The notes under the pieces: model-generated | Databases searched by the model: none | What the model was told of the DNA's origin: nothing | Seen by the model: only the letters and a program-made list of their open reading frames with translations | DNA from: Candidatus Acidiferrales bacterium | GTDB lineage: Bacteria; Acidobacteriota; Terriglobia; Acidiferrales; UBA7541 | Direction: 5' to 3' | Assembly: GCA_035934015.1 (NCBI GenBank) | Contig: DASYYH010000008.1 | Location: 62,001 to 126,000, forward strand | Length of the DNA stretch: 64,000 bases | Part shown: one piece after another, positions 17,782-27,462 of the stretch | Position numbering within the stretch: position 1 is the first letter of the stretch | Layout: every line of letters begins with the position of its first letter | Translations under genes and position numbers: made by a program

Positions 17782-19195
17782 GGTGCGCCTCCACTTCCAG
17801 TTGCACTCCCTCGGTCGGATAAACGCCCGTGTAACAGGAAGTACAAAATTTCCCGTCGGTATCTTCCACGGCGGCGCGCAGGCTCTCGAGTGAAAGATAG
17901 CCGAGCGAATCCGCGCCGATGAATTCGCGGATCTGCTCGACGGAATTGTGCGAGCCGATCAGCTCGTCGCGTGTCGGAGTGTCAATACCGTAATGGCAAG
18001 GTGAGACCGTGGGCGGGCAGCTGATCCGCATGTGAACTTCGGCCACGCCGGCCTCGCGCATCATGCGCACAATCTTCCGGCTCGTCGTTCCGCGCACGAT
18101 CGAATCGTCAATCAGCACCACGCGCTGACCTTCGAGCAGCCTGCGCACAGGATTCAGCTTCAGCCGCACGCCAAAATCACGAATCTCTTGTTCCGGCTCG
18201 ATGAACGTTCGCCCGATGTAATGATTGCGGATCAATCCCATGCGAAAAGGAATCCCGGACTCCGCGGCGTAGCCAATCGCCGCAGGCACGCCAGAATCCG
18301 GAACGGGCACGACCATGTCCGCAATCGCCGGATGCTCGCGCGCCAGCAATCGTCCCAGTCGCTCGCGTGTCGGATTCACAGGCCGGCCAAAAACCAGGCT
18401 GTCGGGCCGCGCAAAATAGACATGCTCGAAAATGCAATGTTGGTGTAATTTTTCCGGCGCGAAGCGGATGGATTCGATTCCGCTCCGCGAAATTCGCAGC
18501 AGTTCACCCGGCTCGACATCGCGCACATATTCCGCGCCGATCAAATCGAACGCGCACGTTTCCGATGCCACGGTCCAGCAATCACCCCGGCGCCCGAGCG
18601 CCAGCGGCCGGAACCCTCGCGGATCGCGCACCGCGAAAACCTCATCGCGCGTCAGAATCAAAAGCGAATACGCCCCCTCCACCTGCCCAAATGCATCGGC
18701 AATCGCACCCGGCAAATTTCCCGCTTTGCTCCGCGCGATCAGATGCAGGATGACTTCGGTATCGCTCGTAGTCTGAAAAATCGAACCCTTATGCTCGAGC
18801 GTACGCCGCAGTTCGAGCGCATTCGTCAAATTGCCATTGTGCGCCAGCGCCAGCTTCCCTTTGTTGCACTCGCTCGACAGTGGCTGCGCATTCGTCAGTG
18901 TCGTGTCGCCGGCTGTCGAATAGCGCGTGTGCCCGATCGCCGCTGTTCCCGGCAGGCGCGCTAGCACCTCCGGCGCGAAAACATCCTGCACCAGCCCCAT
19001 CCCTCGCTCGACGTGAAATTGCACGCCATCGGTCGCTGCGATGCCCGCGGACTCCTGTCCGCGATGCTGCAGCGCATAGAGTCCCAGATACGTCAGTTTC
19101 GCCGCCTCTTCCTCGCCGAAAATCGCAAAAATCCCGCACTCGTCATGGAAGTGATCGTCGCTGAGACTTCGGCCGATTTGGATAAGGGAGTTCAT
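17771..19195 (-). CDS. purF: Amidophosphoribosyltransferase
   Basis: This enzyme makes 5-phosphoribosylamine from PRPP and glutamine, the committed step of purine synthesis. In the 474-residue protein, Cys20 (DECGIFAIFG) is the expected N-terminal nucleophile, exposed after removal of a 19-residue propeptide. The glutaminase domain has LYALQHRGQESAGIA. The phosphoribosyltransferase domain has VVLIDDSIVRGTTSRKIV. HCIFEHVYFARPDS, SPCHYGIDT and FCTSCYTG place Cys residues as in the 4Fe-4S PurF of Bacillus type, which is oxygen-sensitive. I chose the ATG at 19195 because it gives the normal short propeptide. Confidence 0.96.
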   Translation of the reverse strand: MNSLIQIGRSLSDDHFHDECGIFAIFGEEEAAKLTYLGLYALQHRGQESAGIAATDGVQFHVERGMGLVQDVFAPEVLARLPGTAAIGHTRYSTAGDTTLTNAQPLSSECNKGKLALAHNGNLTNALELRRTLEHKGSIFQTTSDTEVILHLIARSKAGNLPGAIADAFGQVEGAYSLLILTRDEVFAVRDPRGFRPLALGRRGDCWTVASETCAFDLIGAEYVRDVEPGELLRISRSGIESIRFAPEKLHQHCIFEHVYFARPDSLVFGRPVNPTRERLGRLLAREHPAIADMVVPVPDSGVPAAIGYAAESGIPFRMGLIRNHYIGRTFIEPEQEIRDFGVRLKLNPVRRLLEGQRVVLIDDSIVRGTTSRKIVRMMREAGVAEVHMRISCPPTVSPCHYGIDTPTRDELIGSHNSVEQIREFIGADSLGYLSLESLRAAVEDTDGKFCTSCYTGVYPTEGVQLEVEAHRGC

Positions 19196-19208
19196 TTTTT
19201 GTTCAGAC

Positions 19209-21497
19209 TCAATTTCCGTGAAGCGCGCGCTCGAGAGCGCCGGTCCAGACTTGCCGAAGTGAGTCCATCGCCCCCCGGATTTGCGGCTGGCCATTCACTC
19301 GGATGCGGAACTCGCCGCGTGTGACTTTGCCGATGGGCTGTGCTTCCACCTTGTATTGTGCCGCAATGTCCATGACGCGGGCAAGCAACTCTGCTCTCAC
19401 GGAGACAACAGCCCGCGCGCCCGACTCTTCAAAGAGCGCAAACTCTGCCGCATCGCCGTCTTGGATCGCCACGTCGGCCGACAGATTATCGCGGCCCGCA
19501 AAGCAACACTCCGCAAGCGTCACGGCCAGTCCTCCGTCGCTCACGTCGTGCGCCGACTCGATGGCGTGCTCCACCGCAAGCGCGACCAGACAATCAATCA
19601 GTCTTTTTTCTGCGGTGAGATCAATCTGCGGCGGCGCGCCCGCCACGACCCCATAAATCGCCTTGGCATATTCAGAAGACGAAAACTCCCGCCGCGATTC
19701 GCCCTCTCCGCGCTTCGCCGTCCCGCCTTGCAGCAAGAGAATCGCATCTCCCTCGCTTTGGAAACCGATCCCCAGCGCGCAATCCGCGTCTTCCAGTATC
19801 CCCAGCACGCCCAGCACCGGCGTCGGATAAATTCCCCGGCCCAGCGTCTCGTTGTAGAAGCTGACGTTCCCGCCTGTGATTGGCACGTCGAGCGCGCGGC
19901 AAGCCTCCGCGATTCCGTCAATCGCTTCGCTGAACTGGCTCATAATTTCCGGTTTTTCGGGATTCCCAAAATTCAGGCAATTCGTCGCGGCCGCGGGCCG
20001 CGCGCCGGAGCAGGCGACATTCCGCGCCGCCTCGGCCACCGCGTGCATTGCGCCGGTCCGCGGCGAAAGCTGGCACCAGCGTCCGTTTCCGTCGGTCGCG
20101 AGCGCCAGTCCGCGCTTTGATCCTTTCAAGCGAAGTACCGCTGCATCTCCTGCGCCAGGAAAGACGCGCGTGTTCGTGCGCACCATGTGATCGTACTGGT
20201 CGATAATCCAGCGCTTCGAGGCGATCGCGGGGGAGGTCAGCAGCTTGCGAAAATTTTCGTTTAGGTCCGTGCCCGCGGCGGCGAATTCAACTAACGGTGC
20301 GGACGATTCCGGTACCTGAAACGGAGCCATCGGCCGGCGATAAACCGGTCCTTCCTCTGCGAGCGCATGCGCGGGAATTTCCGCCGCAACGCGTCCGTTT
20401 TCCAGCACGCGCAATTTGCCATCATCCGTCACGCGCCCGATTTCCACCGCATCGAGTCCCCACTTGTTGAAAACTTCGAACACTTCGGCTTCGCGCCCGC
20501 GCTGCGCCACCAGCAGCATGCGCTCCTGCGATTCGCTGAGCATGATTTCATAAGGAGTCATGCCCGACTCGCGCTGCGGCACGCACGAAAGCTCAATTTC
20601 GATCCCCATCCCTCCGCGCGAAGCCATCTCGCAGGATGAGCTCGTCAATCCTGCCGCGCCCATGTCCTGAATGGCCACCACCGCTCCCGTGCGCATCACT
20701 TCGAGGCATGCTTCCAGCAGTAATTTTTCCAAGAAAGGATCGCCCACCTGCACATTGGGCCGCTTCTGCCGCGATTCCTCGCTGAATTCTGCCGACGCCA
20801 GCAGCGAAGCGCCATGAATTCCATCGCGTCCCGTTTTCGCGCCGACATAAATCACCGGATTGCCCGCGCCGCGCGCCCGCGCGAAGAAAAGCTCGTCGCG
20901 GTGCGCAATCCCCAGCGCCAGTGCATTCACCAGCGGATTGCTCGAGTAACACGGTTCGAATTCCACTTCGCCGCCCACCGTCGGCACGCCAAAACAGTTC
21001 CCGTAGGATCCGATGCCGCTCACCACGCCATCGAAAATCCGCCGGTTCCTCGCCGCTTCCGCTGCGGACACGCTCCCGGCCGCGGTCAGCGGTCCAAATC
21101 GCAGCGAATCGAGCACCGCGATCGGCCGCGCGCCCATCGTAAAAATATCGCGCAGAATCCCGCCCACGCCTGTCGCCGCTCCTTGAAACGGTTCAACGAA
21201 GCTCGGATGATTGTGCGATTCGATTTTGAAAACGGCGCAAAGCCCGTCGCCGATATCCACGACTCCCGCGTTTTCGCCCGGCCCCTGCACAACGCGCGAG
21301 CCTGTCGTCGGCAGCCGCTTCAAATGAACTTTGCTCGATTTGTACGAGCAATGCTCGCTCCACATCACGCTGAAGATGCCCAGTTCCGTGAACGAGGGAT
21401 CGCGCCCCAGGATTTTCTGTACGCGCGCAAACTCTTCCGCCGTCAGGCCATGCTCAGCAGCCACTTCTGCCGTAATTTTCGTTTCCGTCTCGATCAT
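19209..21497 (-). CDS. purL: Phosphoribosylformylglycinamidine synthase subunit II
   Basis: This is the large catalytic subunit of FGAM synthase, converting FGAR to FGAM with ATP and ammonia from PurQ. The 762-residue length is that of the small, Bacillus-type PurL, not the 1300-residue single-chain form. Signatures include [17 protein letters not shown] near the N-terminus, the metal and nucleotide segment [29 protein letters not shown], and [19 protein letters not shown] near the C-terminus. The small type normally works with PurQ and PurS. PurQ is encoded two genes upstream; no PurS gene was seen. It ends 13 bases before purF. Confidence 0.96.
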   Translation of the reverse strand: MIETETKITAEVAAEHGLTAEEFARVQKILGRDPSFTELGIFSVMWSEHCSYKSSKVHLKRLPTTGSRVVQGPGENAGVVDIGDGLCAVFKIESHNHPSFVEPFQGAATGVGGILRDIFTMGARPIAVLDSLRFGPLTAAGSVSAAEAARNRRIFDGVVSGIGSYGNCFGVPTVGGEVEFEPCYSSNPLVNALALGIAHRDELFFARARGAGNPVIYVGAKTGRDGIHGASLLASAEFSEESRQKRPNVQVGDPFLEKLLLEACLEVMRTGAVVAIQDMGAAGLTSSSCEMASRGGMGIEIELSCVPQRESGMTPYEIMLSESQERMLLVAQRGREAEVFEVFNKWGLDAVEIGRVTDDGKLRVLENGRVAAEIPAHALAEEGPVYRRPMAPFQVPESSAPLVEFAAAGTDLNENFRKLLTSPAIASKRWIIDQYDHMVRTNTRVFPGAGDAAVLRLKGSKRGLALATDGNGRWCQLSPRTGAMHAVAEAARNVACSGARPAAATNCLNFGNPEKPEIMSQFSEAIDGIAEACRALDVPITGGNVSFYNETLGRGIYPTPVLGVLGILEDADCALGIGFQSEGDAILLLQGGTAKRGEGESRREFSSSEYAKAIYGVVAGAPPQIDLTAEKRLIDCLVALAVEHAIESAHDVSDGGLAVTLAECCFAGRDNLSADVAIQDGDAAEFALFEESGARAVVSVRAELLARVMDIAAQYKVEAQPIGKVTRGEFRIRVNGQPQIRGAMDSLRQVWTGALERALHGN

Positions 21498-21506
21498 CCC
21501 GCAGTC

Positions 21507-22922
21507 CTATTTTGCACTCGCGAAGTCGTAAACAATATTCCAGAGAAGATGTACGCCGTCCGTATAGCTTTTCACCGGAATGCGTTCGTTGTCGCCATGA
21601 ACGCGCTCATCATCGGCATCCATCAGCGCGAAAGGCTCGAAGCCGTAGCTCACGATTCCTTTGTCACGAAAATAATGCGAGTCCGTAAAACCCGCATCCA
21701 CAGTCTGCACCACGCCCGCACCCGGATCGAGTTCGTGCACCGCTTTTTCAATCGAGGCAAAAAACGGCGTGTCCGTCGACGATGTCGCCGGCGGGAAATT
21801 CAAAATCACTTCGATCCGAATTGTCGGATCGTTGATGATGCTGCGAATCTGCGTAACCCAGCGGTCAATCGTCCATCCCGGCAAAAGACGGCAATCCAGT
21901 TCCGCGCGTGCCTCCGACGGAATGATGTTCGTCTTGTTCGAACCCTGCAGGCTCGTGATCGAAATCGTGTTCGTGAGCCGCGCCAGGATATCGGGCCGCT
22001 TTTCGAGCAAATCATATGCGTCAGGCTCAGCCAGGAATTTCTTCGGGTCCGCGAGTCGCGTGCGCCACGGTTCCTGCTCGTAAGGCGCATGGCTCCGCAG
22101 CATGGCCTCTACCGGCGGCGTCAATTCAAGGGGCGGTCTGTACTGCCGGAGCTTGTCGAGCGCAGCAATCAGATGGTTCGGCGCCGAATCGGGAATCGGG
22201 ATGGACGCATGCCCCGAACGTCCCGTGGCGATCAGCCGCAGCCACGCTGGCGTCTTTTCCGTCGGTCCAACGCCAAAGTAAATCGCCTTTCCCGAATCAT
22301 CGGCCAGCGAGCCTGCGCCTTCGGTAAGCATGAAGCCGGCGCCTTTGATCCATTCCGGACGATTCTTCACCACCCACCCCGCGCCATACACGCCGCCTGC
22401 TTCTTCGTCCGCGGTGCCAAGGAAAATCACGTCGCGGCGCAGCGGCACATTCAGCCGCTTCAATTCAAGAAATGTCAGCAGCTCGACGATGCCCAGCGAC
22501 TTCATATCAATCGACCCACGGCCCCACAGATACCCATCGCGTACAATTCCCGCAAACGGATCCACGGTCCAGTGTGACCGGCTCACCGGCACGACATCCA
22601 TGTGGTTGACGAGGATAAGCGCTGACTCCGTGCCGCTTCCTTTCAGTCGCGCAACGATGTTTCCGCGCCCTGGCGCCGATTCCGCGATTTCGTAGGGTAT
22701 TCCCTCCGCTTTGAAAATTTTCGCAAACCAATCTGTGGCGCGGACTTCATTCCCTGGCGGGTTCGTCGTGTTCACGCGGATATAATCGGAAAGTTTTTCG
22801 ACAGCCTCGCGCTGCAGCGCCTGCCAGTCGGGAGATGCGGCGGACTGCGCTCGCGTCGCTGGTGAAATCGCCAAGAGCGCGACCGGGACAAGAATCGAGC
22901 ACAAAGAGTTCTGGCGTCTCAT
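21507..22922 (-). CDS. Secreted M20-family metallopeptidase
   Basis: The 471-residue protein has a signal peptide (LVPVALLAISPATRAQS) and the M20 dizinc peptidase motifs. These are NHMDVVPV with a metal His and catalytic Asp, LWGRGSIDMKS with the bridging Asp, TADEEAGGVYG with the base Glu and metal Glu, and DSHYFRDKGIVSYG near the C-terminus. It is closest in style to the PM20D1/carboxypeptidase-like M20 subgroup that acts on N-acyl amino acids or dipeptides. AGGAGGACATTT precedes the ATG. Its place between purQ and purL is odd for an exported peptidase; co-transcription is likely from the short gaps (27 and 9 bases), but no metabolic link is evident. Confidence 0.9.
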   Translation of the reverse strand: MRRQNSLCSILVPVALLAISPATRAQSAASPDWQALQREAVEKLSDYIRVNTTNPPGNEVRATDWFAKIFKAEGIPYEIAESAPGRGNIVARLKGSGTESALILVNHMDVVPVSRSHWTVDPFAGIVRDGYLWGRGSIDMKSLGIVELLTFLELKRLNVPLRRDVIFLGTADEEAGGVYGAGWVVKNRPEWIKGAGFMLTEGAGSLADDSGKAIYFGVGPTEKTPAWLRLIATGRSGHASIPIPDSAPNHLIAALDKLRQYRPPLELTPPVEAMLRSHAPYEQEPWRTRLADPKKFLAEPDAYDLLEKRPDILARLTNTISITSLQGSNKTNIIPSEARAELDCRLLPGWTIDRWVTQIRSIINDPTIRIEVILNFPPATSSTDTPFFASIEKAVHELDPGAGVVQTVDAGFTDSHYFRDKGIVSYGFEPFALMDADDERVHGDNERIPVKSYTDGVHLLWNIVYDFASAK

Positions 22923-22949
22923 AAATGTCCTCCTGAGGAATGCACGACG

Positions 22950-23696
22950 CTAGGCCGGCACCGAGTCCTTGACCTCGGCTCCGCTCTTGGCGGAATGCGC
23001 AAGCCTGTTAGTCATCGCTTCGACCATGGAGCGGAAAATAACAAGCCCATCCGCCGACCCCAGCGCCGCCTCCACTGCGCGCTCGGGGTGCGGCATCATG
23101 CCCATCACGTTGCGCTCGCGGTTGCAGATTCCTGCGATGGCATCGAGCGAGCCGTTCGGATTTGCCGTATCGTCCAGTCGCCCGTCCTCGGTCGTATAGC
23201 GGAAAAGAATTCGTCCGTTGCGTTCCAGTTCCTTGAGCGTTTCCGCATCGCAGAAGTAATTTCCTTCGCCGTGCGCAATCGGAATCTTCAGCACTTGCCC
23301 TTTCCGCGCGGCGCAGGTGAAGGGCGAATCCGTGTTTTCAACTCGGATGTAAACATGCCGGCAGATGTAGCGCAGATCGCGATTGCGTAGCATCGCTCCA
23401 GGAAGCATGCCGGCCTCGAGCAGAACTTGAAATCCATTGCAGAATCCGGCCACGAGCCCGCCGCCGCGCGCAAACCGCTCCACTGCGCGCATCATCGGAG
23501 AAAAACGCGCAATCGCCCCGGTGCGAAGATAATCGCCGTACGCAAAGCCCCCCGGGAGAATGATCGCATCACAGCCGGAGATATCCTCGGAGGCGTGCCA
23601 GAGATATTCAACGTGTTGCCCGAGCACAGCGCCAGCGGCGTGACACGCGTCCTCGTCGCAATTCGAGCCCGGAAACACTACGACGCCGAATTTCAT
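22950..23696 (-). CDS. purQ: Phosphoribosylformylglycinamidine synthase subunit I (glutaminase)
   Basis: This glutamine amidotransferase subunit supplies ammonia to PurL. The 248-residue protein starts [20 protein letters not shown]. It has the oxyanion segment [17 protein letters not shown], the nucleophile elbow [19 protein letters not shown] with the catalytic Cys, and the His-Glu pair in [10 protein letters not shown]. The last 20 residues extend slightly beyond the usual end. GGAG lies ten bases before the ATG. It is the first purine gene of the cluster in the direction of transcription, 177 bases downstream of glmU; a GCTCAGA-N7-TCTGAGC hairpin (23742-23762) lies in that gap but has no T-run. 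Confidence 0.95.
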   Translation of the reverse strand: MKFGVVVFPGSNCDEDACHAAGAVLGQHVEYLWHASEDISGCDAIILPGGFAYGDYLRTGAIARFSPMMRAVERFARGGGLVAGFCNGFQVLLEAGMLPGAMLRNRDLRYICRHVYIRVENTDSPFTCAARKGQVLKIPIAHGEGNYFCDAETLKELERNGRILFRYTTEDGRLDDTANPNGSLDAIAGICNRERNVMGMMPHPERAVEAALGSADGLVIFRSMVEAMTNRLAHSAKSGAEVKDSVPA

Positions 23697-23873
23697 CGTT
23701 TGGATTCTCCCACACCGATTCTAACACATCGGGCGGGTACTGCTCAGACTCGAAATCTGAGCTAATTGACGAGCCGCGTGGGCTCACAGGAGAGAATTTA
23801 AATAGCGAGTCCGTTTGAATTTTCTGAATCGTGACGCAGGAAGGCAAAATTCAAACTGGCCCATTGCTCGAAT

Positions 23874-25343
23874 TTACTTCCTCTTGCGTGCCGCTTTCTT
23901 CGATCGCTTCGCACTTTTTCGAGAAGAGGCAGAAGTCGCCGTCGGATTCGAGTTGGAATCTGCCATTTTCTTCCGGCGTTCCGCAGCCCATCCGGGTTTG
24001 TTGACCTGCCGTCCCCGGGCGATCGCCAGCGCGTCGGCGGGCACGTTCTCCGTCACCGTAGATCCAGCGGCAATGTACGCGCCGTCGCCGATCGTGATGG
24101 GCGCCACAAGCGCCGAGTTGCTGCCGACAAAAACACGTTCGCCGATGCGCGTCGGGTTCTTCTTCGCACCATCGTAATTGCAGGTGATCGTTCCCGCTCC
24201 CACGTTCGTCTCTCGTCCGATGCTCGCATCCCCCAGATAGCTCAAATGCATCGCCTTGACGCCTTCGCCCAGCACGCTCTTCTTCACTTCTACGAAGTTC
24301 CCCACGCGCGCGCCCTCCTGCAATTCCGCCCGTTCGCGAAGATGTGCGAATGGCCCCACGATCGTGCGCGCGCCGATTCGGCTCTGCTCGATGATCGAGT
24401 GCTGGCGAATCATTGCGTTTTCGTCCACATCGGAATCCAAGATGACGCTCCCCGTCTGTATCGTCACGCCCGAGGCAATCCGCGTCTTGCCCAGCAACTG
24501 CACGCCCGGCTCGATCACCGTGTCCCTGCCCACCTCGACTTCCACGTCAATCAGCGCCGTCTCCGGCAAATAAATCGTCACGCCCGCATCCATCAGTTCC
24601 GCAGTTTTGCGCGCGCGAAACGCCCGGTCGATTTCCGCCAGCTCGGCGCGCGTGTTGCAGCCGAGGACTTCTTTCGAATCCGCCGCCTCCATCGCCAACA
24701 CGCGCTCGCCTTTTTCTTTCAGCATCGCAATGGTGTCGGTGAGATACAGCTCGCGGTGTGCGTTTTCCGGCCGCAATTCCGCGAGGCACGGCCATAGCTT
24801 TTCGAGCGTGAAGCAATAGATGCTCGAATTGATCTCGCGAATTTCCCGCTCGCTCTCGCTGGCCGCTTTGTCTTCCACGATGGCAACAACGCTGCCATCG
24901 GGATTTCGCACCACGCGGCCATAGCCGCTCGGGTCGTCGAGTTGCGCTGTGAGAATCGTCACCGCTGCGCGGCCGCCTCGGTGTGCATCGATCAGAGCTT
25001 GCAGCGTCGCGGTACGAATCAAAGGTGCATCGCCCGGAAGCGCCACGGCGAAGGCAGCTTTTGGCGTCAGCGCCTGCCGCGCAATCAGCATCGCGTGCCC
25101 CGTTCCATTTTGCGGTCGCTGCAAAACGGTCGTCGCGCCCAGATGTGTGACCGCGGCGCGCACAGCTTCGCCTTGGTGCCCGACGACAACCAGCACGTTC
25201 TCCGAGATCGGTTTGCACGCGCGCACCACGTGCTCGACCAGCGTCCGTCCCCCGGCGCGATGCAGCACTTTCGCCAGTTCGGACTTCAGCCGCGTGCCTT
25301 TGCCCGCCGCCAGGATCACGAAATTCAAGTCGTTTGCCGTCAT
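23874..25343 (-). CDS. glmU: Bifunctional GlmU (GlcN-1-P acetyltransferase / GlcNAc-1-P uridylyltransferase)
   Basis: GlmU makes UDP-GlcNAc for peptidoglycan and lipid A. The N-terminal uridylyltransferase of this 489-residue protein has VILAAGKGTRLKSELAKVLH, RPQNGTGHAML and LPGDAPLI. The C-terminal left-handed beta helix (from about residue 250) has the hexapeptide rhythm (GVQLLGKTRIASGVTIQTGS) and the catalytic region LSYLGDASIGRETNVGAG with TITCNYDGA. The last 30 residues are a Ser/Lys/Arg-rich tail not seen in E. coli. Its product feeds lipid A synthesis, as does the nearby lpxC. Confidence 0.95.
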   Translation of the reverse strand: MTANDLNFVILAAGKGTRLKSELAKVLHRAGGRTLVEHVVRACKPISENVLVVVGHQGEAVRAAVTHLGATTVLQRPQNGTGHAMLIARQALTPKAAFAVALPGDAPLIRTATLQALIDAHRGGRAAVTILTAQLDDPSGYGRVVRNPDGSVVAIVEDKAASESEREIREINSSIYCFTLEKLWPCLAELRPENAHRELYLTDTIAMLKEKGERVLAMEAADSKEVLGCNTRAELAEIDRAFRARKTAELMDAGVTIYLPETALIDVEVEVGRDTVIEPGVQLLGKTRIASGVTIQTGSVILDSDVDENAMIRQHSIIEQSRIGARTIVGPFAHLRERAELQEGARVGNFVEVKKSVLGEGVKAMHLSYLGDASIGRETNVGAGTITCNYDGAKKNPTRIGERVFVGSNSALVAPITIGDGAYIAAGSTVTENVPADALAIARGRQVNKPGWAAERRKKMADSNSNPTATSASSRKSAKRSKKAARKRK

Positions 25344-25461
25344 GGCTTATTTATTGTCCCTTTCCTGCTTCCATTTGGCAATTGCGCACGAATCACTTGT
25401 TTTCCAGCGCGGAAAGGTCTATCAGAAAGGTGTCTGCGACTGGGAAATCCTGGAGGCCGCC

Positions 25462-26358
25462 ATGAAACTCTGCCCAAAGTGTGGATCAAGCCTGGAGGAT
25501 TCAAGTCGCTTTTGCAGCGTCTGTGGCGCCGACGCCTCGGCAGTGGCTTCCACATCAGCGGCGAATGTTTTTCCTCCTCCTCTGGCCAGCGCACCAACAA
25601 GCGGCAAAGCCCTCGCCAGCATGATTCTCGGCATTTGCAGCTTCTTTTTCAGCATCTTGACCGGCATACCGGCCATCATTTTGGGACACGTCGCTCACGC
25701 CGAGATTCGCAGGAGCGCTGGCAGGCTTCAGGGAGAGGGAATGGCCTTGGCCGGTTTGATTCTCGGCTACGTCAGTGTCGTGTTTATTCCCATCATCCTT
25801 ATCATCGCCGCGATTGCGATTCCCAACCTGTTGCGCGCGAAGATGGCTGCGAACGAAGCGTCGGCTGTTGGCTCTCTGCGAGTGATCTATCTGGAATCCG
25901 TGAACTACAATCAAACCTATGGGCATGGTTTCCCGCCAAGCCTCGCTGCTTTGGGCCCAGCAAATGATGGCGCAGCGTCCAGCGCCGAGCACGCCGGTTT
26001 GATCGATGTGAATCTCGCGCTCGGATCCAAGTCCGGCTACGTCTTCACTTATAAAGCGACCAGCACTCGCAACGATGGCACGCTCGATGCGTTTCATGCC
26101 TACGCCGATCCCGTCGCACCTGGCACAACAGGAGTGCGACATTTTTTCGTCGATCAAAGCGGCATCATCCGCTATCAGGAAGGTGCTCCGGCAGACGAAA
26201 ACAGCCCCCCCCCTTCAGTAGCTCAAAATATTCGGAGTTTTTTTGCGGCTAATCGGCGTGGACAGGCAGGATGCTCGAAACGGCGTGCGCCGCAACTTCG
26301 TTCTGTTCGATTTCCGTCGTTTCCACCCACAGCGAGGGATCAGCCAGAAGCTGTGTGA
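25462..26358 (+). CDS. Zinc-ribbon / DUF4190 / type IV pilin-like fusion protein, possibly frameshifted near its end
   Basis: Residues 1-25 form a double-Cys zinc ribbon (CPKCGSSLEDSSRFCSVCG). Residues about 50-110 carry two membrane segments like DUF4190 (ASMILGICSFFFSILTGIPA, then MALAGLILGYVSVVFIP). They run into IAIPNLLRAKMAANEASAVG, the conserved N-terminal helix of type II secretion and type IV pseudopilins, here internal and with no prepilin peptidase site at the protein's start. The C-terminal half resembles the pilin globular head. TGGAGG precedes the ATG. A run of nine Cs at 26205-26213 shifts the frame: with eight Cs the protein would end SPPLQ at a TAG (26219-26221), before lpxC. 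As written it continues 45 more codons and overlaps lpxC by 110 bases. Confidence 0.7.
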   Translation: MKLCPKCGSSLEDSSRFCSVCGADASAVASTSAANVFPPPLASAPTSGKALASMILGICSFFFSILTGIPAIILGHVAHAEIRRSAGRLQGEGMALAGLILGYVSVVFIPIILIIAAIAIPNLLRAKMAANEASAVGSLRVIYLESVNYNQTYGHGFPPSLAALGPANDGAASSAEHAGLIDVNLALGSKSGYVFTYKATSTRNDGTLDAFHAYADPVAPGTTGVRHFFVDQSGIIRYQEGAPADENSPPPSVAQNIRSFFAANRRGQAGCSKRRAPQLRSVRFPSFPPTARDQPEAV

Positions 26359-27157
26359 CCAGCCGCGTATGCAGCGCGTGTCCCGCTTTATGCGCGACAA
26401 CCAGCGCCCGCAGCGGTCGCCCGACGAGCGCAAGATCCCCGATTAGATCGAGCGCCTTATGCCGGCTGAATTCGTCGGGGAAGCGCAAGGCGCCTTCGAG
26501 CAGCCCGTCTTCCGTAAGCACGATCGCATTTTCGAGCGACCCACCCCGAATCAAACCCATCGCGCGCAATTTATCGATCTCTGCCGTGAACGTGAAAGTC
26601 CGCGCGGCGCCAAGTTGTTCGGTGAACGTCTCCCGTCCCACGGCGATCTCGGTTTCTTGATGGCGAATCAGCGGATGCGGAAAATCGATAAAACATCGCA
26701 CGCGAAATTCATCGGCCGGATAAATCCCGATCTGCCGGTCGCCCTCTGAAATTTCCAGCGGCTTCACGACTTTCAGGTATCGCCGCTGCCGGCGCAATTG
26801 GCGTACGCCTGCCTTCTCCAGCATCTCCAGAAACGGTTGCGCCGAGCCATCCAGAATCGGCAACTCCAGCGCATCAATTTCCACGTAAACATTGTCAATT
26901 CCACAGGAGTAAAGCGCCGCCAGCAAATGCTCCGTCGTGGAGAGCAGCACGCCATTCTTCATCAAGCTCGTCGCGTAGCTCACGCGCGCTACGTTCCGCG
27001 CATGCGCCTCGATTTCGAAATTATCCAAATCTACGCGCCGGAAGACGATCCCGGTATCCGCTGGCGCGGGAACAAGCCGGATATGCGAGCGCACGGCCGT
27101 GTGCAGACCCACGCCTTGCGCTTCCACTGGCCGGAGAATCGTCAGTTGATTTGGCAT
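26249..27157 (-). CDS. lpxC: UDP-3-O-acyl-N-acetylglucosamine deacetylase
   Basis: LpxC is the zinc-dependent deacetylase that commits UDP-GlcNAc to lipid A synthesis, so the host has an LPS-type outer membrane. The 302-residue protein has the first metal His in STTEHLLAALY (His77), the HKxxD metal motif in EFSRHKALDLIGDLAL, and the catalytic His in VVAHKAGHALHTRL. It starts MPNQLTILRPVEAQGVGLHT, the usual opening. I chose the ATG at 27157 over an in-frame TTG four codons upstream. The gene is divergent from lipA and its end overlaps the open frame of the pilin-like gene. Confidence 0.95.
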   Translation of the reverse strand: MPNQLTILRPVEAQGVGLHTAVRSHIRLVPAPADTGIVFRRVDLDNFEIEAHARNVARVSYATSLMKNGVLLSTTEHLLAALYSCGIDNVYVEIDALELPILDGSAQPFLEMLEKAGVRQLRRQRRYLKVVKPLEISEGDRQIGIYPADEFRVRCFIDFPHPLIRHQETEIAVGRETFTEQLGAARTFTFTAEIDKLRAMGLIRGGSLENAIVLTEDGLLEGALRFPDEFSRHKALDLIGDLALVGRPLRALVVAHKAGHALHTRLVTQLLADPSLWVETTEIEQNEVAAHAVSSILPVHAD

Positions 27158-27462
27158 AACGAACCACAACTATAGAAGCATTCGAATGGCCGGACGCCGA
27201 GCAGTTAAGCACCTTTTATTCAACAGATTAAAGAGAGAGCCGCAACGTTGAAAGCGAGATTGTTGTATTAATGCAACACTGGACGGGGCCGAGCTGTCAC
27301 TCGAATTGGACACTTAGGCGCATCCCAGCCTGCCCTTATCGGGGCTCCTGAATGCTCAAATCGCACTGACTTCCCAGCAAGATCCCATTTTCAGCTTTTC
27401 AACCGCTGCGGTTGTTTCGCGCTGCGACCGCAGGTAAAATGAAATTTCGCTGGAGTCTTTAA
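27158..27462. other. Divergent lpxC-lipA intergenic region with three dyad symmetries
   Basis: This 305-base stretch separates divergent lpxC and lipA and must hold both promoters. I see no gene in it. It contains three dyads with CAAC/GTTG half-sites. They are the palindrome CAACGTTG (27243-27250), the near-palindrome GTTGTATTAATGCAAC (27262-27277, one mismatch), and CAACCGC-T-GCGGTTG (27400-27414, perfect). GGAG at about 27452 serves the lipA GTG. Clear -35 and -10 boxes could not be assigned. Confidence 0.4.

Noticed and set aside
20814-22577. 587-codon open frame on the plus strand opposite purL and the M20 peptidase gene
   Set aside because: It is Arg/His/Ala-rich with no domain pattern and lies antisense to two well-supported genes. 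Such shadows are common with this GC-rich codon usage.
23742-23762. GCTCAGA-N7-TCTGAGC hairpin as a terminator between glmU and purQ
   Set aside because: The stem is only seven pairs and no T-run follows on the minus strand, so it does not qualify as an intrinsic terminator.
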